Source: Pseudomonadota bacterium
GTDB taxonomy: Bacteria; Desulfobacterota; Desulfobacteria; Desulfobacterales; ETH-SRB1
Reading direction: 5' to 3'
Assembly (NCBI GenBank): GCA_018897415.1
Contig: JAHIKR010000185.1
Span: 1 to 30,162, forward strand
DNA: 30,162 bases
The notes below the pieces were generated by a model that searched no databases, was not told the DNA's origin, and worked only from the letters and a program-made list of their open reading frames with translations. A program made the translations under genes and the position numbers. Position 1 is the first letter of the stretch; each line of letters begins with the position of its first letter. This document shows positions 24,784-30,162 of the stretch, in pieces.

Positions 24784-24988
24784 AAGAATTTTTTTAATAT
24801 TTATCAAGTTGTATCAATACATACTGTCTCCTGTTTTAGGTCCCTCTTGTCGTTTTTGCCCTACCTGTTCTAATTATGCATATGAGGCTATTTTGCGTTA
24901 CGGTCCGCTTAAAGGATTGATTTTTGCTTTAAAGAGAATTGTTCGATGTCATCCTTTTAACGAGGGAGGAATTGATCCTGTTCCTTAA
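24776..24988 (+). CDS. yidD: Membrane protein insertion efficiency factor YidD
   Basis: The 70-residue product begins MIKRIFLIFIKLYQYILSP and contains the invariant CRFCPTCSNYAYEAI and RCHPFNEGGIDPVP segments. It is a small membrane-associated protein that aids YidC-dependent insertion. ATG 24776 is preferred over an upstream TTG (24755) because the homologous sequence begins here. The start overlaps the rnpA stop. Confidence 0.95.
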   Translation: MIKRIFLIFIKLYQYILSPVLGPSCRFCPTCSNYAYEAILRYGPLKGLIFALKRIVRCHPFNEGGIDPVP

Positions 24989-25220
24989 CAAGCAAACTAT
25001 CAGCAGCCATAGATAAACGCCACTTACTTTTTATGGAAATCTTTGGGTAGTTTTAGCCCCCCTTCGGTCTTGCCTTATAAAATTATGCCCCTGTGACCAC
25101 AAAAATTTTATTCAAGCCTTCATACCTATTTAAAACATTTGATAAATAGATGGGTGTGAAACTTGAGTGATTAGAATAGGTTCGAAAAGGATTGTACCAT
25201 TTATATAATAGGAGATGGGC

Positions 25221-26879
25221 ATGGAACAGGCTCGCATATTTATAGCTATAGCTCTTTCATTTATAGTATTTTTATTATGGGAAATTTTCTTTGTAGACAA
25301 ACAAGTCGTTGAGAAGCCAAAGCAAGACTTACAGACACAAACTATTTCTAAAGAAGAACCATATGTAAAAGAAATAAATACAAAATCCGTCGATAAAGCC
25401 CCATTAATTAAAGAAGATGTGCTGAAGACAATTAAATCTCCACGAGTTATAAGGGTTAATACACCTTTATATTCTGCAATTATTTCAGAAAAAGGAGCTG
25501 TATTAAAGAGCTTTGTCTTAAATAAATACAGAGAAAGTGTAGAGCCAGATTCTCCTTTGCTAGAAATGATATCTCCAGAAATTAAGGATGGAACTATAAA
25601 AATCGGCTTGGCTGGAAACAGTGTTCCAGCACTAAATGATGCGTTTTTTATGACGGATATTAAAGATGATGCTATTGAGATAAACGATAACTCAAAAGAA
25701 TTATCGTTTTTTTGGAAATCTTCTAATGGAATAGTAATAGAAAAGAAATTTCTTTTTTCTCCTGAAACTTACATGATTGGATGTAAAGTTATAATTAAAA
25801 ACGGCTCAAATCAAACCATTCAGGATAACTTGATCCTGTCTTTGTTTAAAACCTATGCTGAGAATGGAAGAATGTATGGGTTTGAGGGCCCAAGTGCTTT
25901 AATAAACAATGCTCTTGAGCAGGTAGATATCGATGATATTGAAGATAAAAATATATATAATGGTGAATTGAAATGGATAGCAGTACAAGACCGATATTTT
26001 ATGTCCTGTATTGTACCTGAAAAGGCTGTTGAGGCGAGTATGCGTCTTTTTGTTGGACAAGACAATGTCTTGGAAAATCAGTTCATGCAACCTGAAAGTA
26101 TTATAAATCCAGGCTCACAGCGTACATTTGGGTATCATCTGTTTATGGGGCCAAGAAGCACGAAAGTACTTAAGGAGATTGATTATGATTTGGATAAAGC
26201 TATAAATTTTGGATTCTTTGATATTTTAGCTAAACCCTGCCTCTGGTTTATGAATTTAATATATGATTATACAATTTCGAATTACGGTATAGCCATTATT
26301 ATTTTAACCGTCTTTACCAAGATCATCCTTTGGCCTCTTGGAGCAAAGAGCTATAAATCAATGAACGAAATGAAGAAAATTCAACCCCTGGTAATGGAAA
26401 TAAGAGAAAAATATAAGGGTGACAAGAAAAAGATGAATGAGGCAACCATGGCGCTATATAAAACATATAAGGTAAACCCCGTGGGGGGGTGCCTTCCAAT
26501 GGTTTTCCAAATTCCTGTCTTCTTTGCCCTGTATCGGATGTTGTATGAAGCAATAGAGCTGAGACATGCTCCTTTTTTTGGGTGGATTAATGACTTGTCA
26601 GCACCGGATCGCCTTCTAAGCTTTGATTTTTCTATTCCTTTTATGCAGCCGCCATATGGTATTCCTGTATTGACAATTATTATGGGGGCGACGATGTTTT
26701 TACAGCAGAAAATTTCACCAGCAATGGGCGATCCTTCACAGGCCAAAATAATGATGTTTATGCCGCTTGTTTTCACTGTGATTTTTATAAATTTTTCTTC
26801 AGGGCTGGTTTTATACTGGCTTGTGAACAACGTCCTTTCTATCGCCCAGCAATACTATACTACAAAAAAAGCTGCTTAG
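25221..26879 (+). CDS. yidC: Membrane protein insertase YidC
   Basis: The product has about 552 residues. ATG 25221 is preferred over 25215 because AGGAG lies six bases upstream. It is the gram-negative form: an N-terminal membrane anchor (FIAIALSFIVFLLWEIFFV), a large periplasmic beta-domain (~60-340), and the conserved insertase core with five membrane helices (YGIAIIILTVFTKIILWPLG, then KVNPVGGCLPMVFQIPVFFALYRML). It inserts membrane proteins with or without SecYEG. A 232-base gap separates it from yidD, longer than usual, in which I see no gene or named element. Confidence 0.96.
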   Translation: MEQARIFIAIALSFIVFLLWEIFFVDKQVVEKPKQDLQTQTISKEEPYVKEINTKSVDKAPLIKEDVLKTIKSPRVIRVNTPLYSAIISEKGAVLKSFVLNKYRESVEPDSPLLEMISPEIKDGTIKIGLAGNSVPALNDAFFMTDIKDDAIEINDNSKELSFFWKSSNGIVIEKKFLFSPETYMIGCKVIIKNGSNQTIQDNLILSLFKTYAENGRMYGFEGPSALINNALEQVDIDDIEDKNIYNGELKWIAVQDRYFMSCIVPEKAVEASMRLFVGQDNVLENQFMQPESIINPGSQRTFGYHLFMGPRSTKVLKEIDYDLDKAINFGFFDILAKPCLWFMNLIYDYTISNYGIAIIILTVFTKIILWPLGAKSYKSMNEMKKIQPLVMEIREKYKGDKKKMNEATMALYKTYKVNPVGGCLPMVFQIPVFFALYRMLYEAIELRHAPFFGWINDLSAPDRLLSFDFSIPFMQPPYGIPVLTIIMGATMFLQQKISPAMGDPSQAKIMMFMPLVFTVIFINFSSGLVLYWLVNNVLSIAQQYYTTKKAA

Positions 26880-26894
26880 TAATGGAGGTAATTC

Positions 26895-27674
26895 ATGTCG
26901 CCTCGTTTGGAATTTGAAGGCAAGGATGTTGAAAAGGCATCCCAAAAAGCTTGTGAAGAATTGAAAATCCCAAAAGAAAAACTTAAGTACGATGTTATTT
27001 CTTATGGAGCTACCGGTATTTTTGGTCTCGTTGGTATTAAGAAGGCAAAAATTCGTGTTACATTACCCAATTCAACGCCTGAGGATAATACTGAAGAGAA
27101 GGATTTTGAACATAATAATGAGCTAAAGAAACATGTCACTGAAGTTGAATGTTCAACAGAACAAGCACGCCTTGGCGATAAGGCAATCGCTTCTATATCG
27201 GATGAGTCTGTAAATTTGGGTAAAAATGTTCTTCAGCGAATAATTGATCTAATAACTACGGGTGCAGAAATATCATTTGAAAAAAAATCAGACCGAATTT
27301 TATTTTATATAAAAGGTGACAATATAGCGATCCTAATTGGCAAGCAAGGACAGACTCTTGAGGCCATGCAATATCTCGTTGAAAAAATTGTCAATAAACA
27401 CGGCGAACAGAGAATTCGAATTCAGATAGATATTGAAGGTTATTTGGAAAAAAGACAAAATAATCTAAAGGGGCTCGCCGGGAGGCTTGCTGAAAAAGCG
27501 AAACGTAGCGGGAAACCCATTACAACAGGACAAATGAATGCTCATGACAGAAGAATAGTTCATCTTGCTTTAAGGGATGACAGCGGCGTCAGGACGCAGA
27601 GCGTAGGAGATGGTTTTTTAAAGAAGTTGTTGATATTTCCCAGCAAGAAATATCCTCGGAAAAGAAAAACCTAA
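26895..27674 (+). CDS. jag: Jag/KhpB (SpoIIIJ-associated) RNA-binding protein
   Basis: The 259-residue product has three domains: Jag-N (1-~50, with GATGIFGLVGIKKAKI), a variable acidic linker (~55-110), a KH domain with GKQG in ILIGKQGQTLEAMQYLV, and an R3H domain (MNAHDRRIVHLALRDDSGVRTQSVG). Proteins of this family bind RNA and affect cell-envelope growth in Gram-positives; the role in this group is less known. GGAGGT precedes the ATG, and the gene follows yidC by 15 bases, as in most bacteria. Confidence 0.94.
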   Translation: MSPRLEFEGKDVEKASQKACEELKIPKEKLKYDVISYGATGIFGLVGIKKAKIRVTLPNSTPEDNTEEKDFEHNNELKKHVTEVECSTEQARLGDKAIASISDESVNLGKNVLQRIIDLITTGAEISFEKKSDRILFYIKGDNIAILIGKQGQTLEAMQYLVEKIVNKHGEQRIRIQIDIEGYLEKRQNNLKGLAGRLAEKAKRSGKPITTGQMNAHDRRIVHLALRDDSGVRTQSVGDGFLKKLLIFPSKKYPRKRKT

Positions 27675-27684
27675 AATTTATAAT

Positions 27685-29100
27685 ATGAACGATTCAACTA
27701 TCGCCGCAGTAGCAACCCCAGTAGGTGCCGGCGGCATTGGTATTATAAAAATTTCCGGTCAAGACGCTTTGTCAATAGCTTCGCATATCTTTCGAAGATC
27801 ACATTCTTCGATATCCAACCCGGAAGATAAGGATTCTGCCGATATTTCTTCTTTTAAATCACACCACCTTTATCACGGTTATATTGTTGATCCTGAAAAC
27901 AGGCGAGTTGTTGACGAGGTTCTACTCGCAGTTATGCTTGCTCCCCATTCATATACCAGAGAGGATGTTGTAGAAATCCAGGCCCATTCTGGTCCAGTTG
28001 TCCTTAGATCTATTTTGGATTTAGTATTAAAATACGGTGCTGCAATTGCGGGTCCTGGCGAATTTACAAAAAGGGCTTATATCAATGGCCGTATAGATTT
28101 GACACAGGCTGAGGCGGTTATAGATATAATAAATGCGAGGACAAATAAATCTTTAGAAATAGCAACCACCCTGATAAAGGGAGAGATGCAACTATGTATA
28201 AAGAGAATTAGTGATTATCTTTTTAACTTTCTCGCAGAAATAAATGCAGCCATAGATTTTCCGGAAGATGTTGAAGAAATTGTTAATGTCGATAGAATAC
28301 CTGATGTTGTTCAAAACGATATTATTAATACAATAAAAGAACTTATTGGGCAATATGACAATGGCCATATTCTTAGAGACGGGATAAAATTGGTTATTAT
28401 TGGAAAGCCAAATGTGGGCAAGTCGAGCCTTATGAACTGTTTGATAGAAAAGGAGCGCTCGATTGTTACTGCCGTGCCCGGCACGACAAGAGATTTGATT
28501 GAAGAATCATTTAGCTTGAGAGGTATGCCTGTTATTGTAGCCGATACTGCTGGGCTTCACGATACAGATGATCCGGTTGAAGTCATAGGAATAAATAAAG
28601 CTAAAGCTTATATTGATTGCTCGGATCTGATTTTGTTTATTATTGATGGCAGTTCTATTTTAACTCGTGAGGATCATGAAATTTTCGAGATGATCAATGG
28701 AAAGAATTCTATTCTTGTAATAAACAAGTCGGATTTGTTTTCAGATAAGCATAAAGTCAATATGCCGGATAGCTGGAGAAAAATGCCCAAAGTAGAAATT
28801 TCAGCTCTTTATAACAGGGGTCTTGACGAGCTTAAGGATTTAATTGTAAAGATTGTGTTTGGAAAAAACAGCTTTGACTCTCAGGCTGTGATAATTCCAA
28901 ATTTGAGACATAAGCAGATACTTGATCGATGCTTGGCCTCGCTTTATTCAGCCGTTGATGGGTTTGATCGTGGATCATCTCTTGAGCTGATTGCCATCGA
29001 TATAAAGGAAGCGGTTGATTTGCTTGGCGAAATAACGGGGGGCTCAGCTAACAACGATGTTATAGATCAAATCTTCAACAGATTTTGCATTGGTAAATAG
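27685..29100 (+). CDS. mnmE: tRNA modification GTPase MnmE
   Basis: The 471-residue product is full length. The N-terminal formyl-THF-binding domain has ATPVGAGGIGIIKISG and GEFTKRAYINGRIDLTQAEAVIDII. The inserted G domain shows GKPNVGKSSL (from residue 240), the TT switch, DTAGLH and NKSD. The C-terminal CIGK carries the reactive cysteine. With MnmG it adds the aminomethyl-type group to wobble U34 of certain tRNAs. It lies 10 bases after jag. Its stop codon abuts a perfect parS site. Confidence 0.97.
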   Translation: MNDSTIAAVATPVGAGGIGIIKISGQDALSIASHIFRRSHSSISNPEDKDSADISSFKSHHLYHGYIVDPENRRVVDEVLLAVMLAPHSYTREDVVEIQAHSGPVVLRSILDLVLKYGAAIAGPGEFTKRAYINGRIDLTQAEAVIDIINARTNKSLEIATTLIKGEMQLCIKRISDYLFNFLAEINAAIDFPEDVEEIVNVDRIPDVVQNDIINTIKELIGQYDNGHILRDGIKLVIIGKPNVGKSSLMNCLIEKERSIVTAVPGTTRDLIEESFSLRGMPVIVADTAGLHDTDDPVEVIGINKAKAYIDCSDLILFIIDGSSILTREDHEIFEMINGKNSILVINKSDLFSDKHKVNMPDSWRKMPKVEISALYNRGLDELKDLIVKIVFGKNSFDSQAVIIPNLRHKQILDRCLASLYSAVDGFDRGSSLELIAIDIKEAVDLLGEITGGSANNDVIDQIFNRFCIGK

Positions 29101-29116
29101 TGTTTCACGTGAAACA
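29101..29116. promoter_or_regulatory. parS centromere site
   Basis: TGTTTCACGTGAAACA is a perfect match to the 16-base palindromic ParB-binding parS consensus. It begins the base after the mnmE stop codon. ParB loads and spreads from such sites to segregate the replication origin. Its presence confirms that this is origin-proximal chromosome. parA/parB are not within the window. Confidence 0.95.
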
Positions 29117-29179
29117 ATTATGCGTGAGTTTTTCCTGTTTTGAATGTATCACACCTGAAGCTTACGCACGGTCGGTTTT

Positions 29180-29195
29180 TGTTTCACGCTAAAAT
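29180..29195. promoter_or_regulatory. parS-like degenerate second site
   Basis: TGTTTCACGCTAAAAT keeps the whole left half of parS and 12 of 16 positions overall. It lies 63 bases after the perfect site, in the leader of the next gene. It may be a weak ParB site or a decayed copy. Confidence 0.35.
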
Positions 29196-29241
29196 GTTAC
29201 AAAAAATCAGCATTACTACTGATTTAATAGAGGAGATAGTT

Positions 29242-29919
29242 ATGGATATAGATTTTACGCCTTTTTTTAAAAAATACGAAGAAGTTTTAGCAATGGCTGA
29301 TAAGGCGTTTGAGCGTGTAAAAAATGAGAATTCAGAATGTGTCAAATGTAAAACAAAGTGTTCAGATTGCTGTTACGCGTTATTTGACCTTTATCTCATT
29401 GAAGCATTATATATAAATGATAAATTCAACAAAAAGTTTAAGGAGGGCGAAAGGGAGCAGCTTATTGAGAAGTCGAACATAGCCGACCGAACAATATATA
29501 AGCTTAAAAGAAAAGCATATAAAGACCTTGAGTCAGGAAAAGATGAGAATGAGCTATTGTCTAAAATGGCGGAGGAGCGTGTAAGGTGCCCTCTTCTTAA
29601 TGATGATGGTATGTGCGATTTTTATGAATACAGGCCAATAACCTGCAGGCTTTATGGAATACCAATATCTATAGGCGGAGTCAGCCATACCTGCGGTCTG
29701 TCGGCTTTTACTGAGGGCAGACAGTATCCAACAGTTAATCTGGGAAAAATACACAACAAGCTTTACGAAATATCTGTTGAATTGGTTAAAGAGATTAAGT
29801 CCAGGCATGTAAAAATGGCAGATGTTCTTGTCCCTTTATCTATGGCTCTCCTTACTATATACGATGAAGGGTATCTTGGAATTGGTGATATTGATAAAAC
29901 CGATACCAAAGATAAATAA
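29242..29919 (+). CDS. YkgJ-family cysteine-cluster protein
   Basis: The 225-residue product starts at ATG 29242, with AGGAGAT upstream. The cysteine pattern of the YkgJ/UPF0153 family is clear: CVKCKTKCSDCC near residues 31-42, and later RCPLL, GMCDFYEYRPITCRLYGIP and a final TCG. These residues probably bind a metal or Fe-S/zinc cluster; the enzymatic role is unknown. The N-terminal cysteine group is richer than in many members. It lies between parS and a small conserved-looking gene that starts 13 bases after its stop, so they are probably co-transcribed. Confidence 0.88.
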   Translation: MDIDFTPFFKKYEEVLAMADKAFERVKNENSECVKCKTKCSDCCYALFDLYLIEALYINDKFNKKFKEGEREQLIEKSNIADRTIYKLKRKAYKDLESGKDENELLSKMAEERVRCPLLNDDGMCDFYEYRPITCRLYGIPISIGGVSHTCGLSAFTEGRQYPTVNLGKIHNKLYEISVELVKEIKSRHVKMADVLVPLSMALLTIYDEGYLGIGDIDKTDTKDK

Positions 29920-29932
29920 GAAGGAAAAGGAA

Positions 29933-30162
29933 ATGACTAATATATCTCCCGAAGAAGAAGAAAAAAGAAAAAGAGCTATCTTCGATAACATGTCTCCACG
30001 AAATCAGAAATATATCCTGAAAAAGGGATATGATAAATGGGATCCTTTCCAGGAACCAAAAGATCCCATAGATATCAGGAAAGATAAAACAAAAAGAACT
30101 TCTCAAATGCTAATAAGAGAGTTCTTGCAGTTAAAAGATCAGGAAACATACAGCAATGAATA
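29933..30162 (+). CDS. Small charged hypothetical protein (cut by window edge)
   Basis: An open frame from ATG 29933 with AAGGAAAAGG upstream encodes 76 residues before the edge. It starts MTNISPEEEEKRKRAIFDNM and continues with KKGYDKWDPFQEPKDPIDIR. The coding-like composition and the close spacing to the YkgJ gene suggest a real gene. The last two bases are TA, so the stop may fall at the very next base. I do not recognise the family; it is hydrophilic, helical and probably cytoplasmic. Confidence 0.65.
   Translation, partial: MTNISPEEEEKRKRAIFDNMSPRNQKYILKKGYDKWDPFQEPKDPIDIRKDKTKRTSQMLIREFLQLKDQETYSNE

Noticed and set aside
24989..25214. Small gene or RNA between yidD and yidC
   Set aside because: No frame with coding character, no tRNA fold and no known RNA motif could be seen.
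26381..26830. 149-codon frame antisense to yidC
   Set aside because: It is a shadow of the conserved YidC core on the other strand.

Overview
The window looks like chromosome from a low-GC, anaerobic-type deltaproteobacterium (Desulfobacterota, probably Desulfobacterales-like). This is an inference from gene order and protein style: dnaN-gyrB followed by an archaeal-type thymidylate synthase, a radical SAM/DUF2344 protein paired with RNase G, and rpmH-rnpA-yidD-yidC-jag-mnmE ending in a perfect parS site. It therefore sits close to the replication origin, although no dnaA gene is present.

Left part (1-4.9 kb) is accessory DNA. It starts with the edge of an AAA ATPase gene. Two ~99 bp direct copies of a vapB antitoxin 5' end (375-473 and 4300-4398) bracket a block with a 15-copy AAGC repeat, a hairpin terminator, an unusual protein joining sigma-54-like core-binding/DNA-binding regions to a GIY-YIG nuclease (952-2121), a hybrid PAS histidine kinase and a single-domain response regulator. 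These last three are consecutive on the + strand and could form one transcription unit. The sigma-54-like/GIY-YIG fusion is the most novel-looking item in the window.

Middle part (4.8-15.1 kb): a large EndoQ-like nuclease fused to a UvrD-type helicase (minus strand), then a very AT-rich intergenic region with a DnaA box and a MITE-like inverted repeat, then overlapping dnaN and gyrB, then thymidylate synthase. After that comes a small graveyard of toxin-antitoxin parts: an orphan higA behind the last codons of a lost higB, an AbiEii-like nucleotidyltransferase, an orphan MqsA-type zinc protein, and a decayed fragment of asnS.

Right part (15.1-30.2 kb) is mostly conserved housekeeping. Minus strand: a secreted protein of unknown function overlapping a VanZ-like membrane protein, and htrA-asnS. 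Plus strand: radical SAM/DUF2344-rng, rpmH-rnpA-yidD, yidC-jag-mnmE (ribosome, RNase P, membrane insertion, tRNA modification), parS, a YkgJ-type cysteine-cluster protein and an unfinished small gene. I saw no tRNA or rRNA genes, CRISPR arrays or transposase genes.
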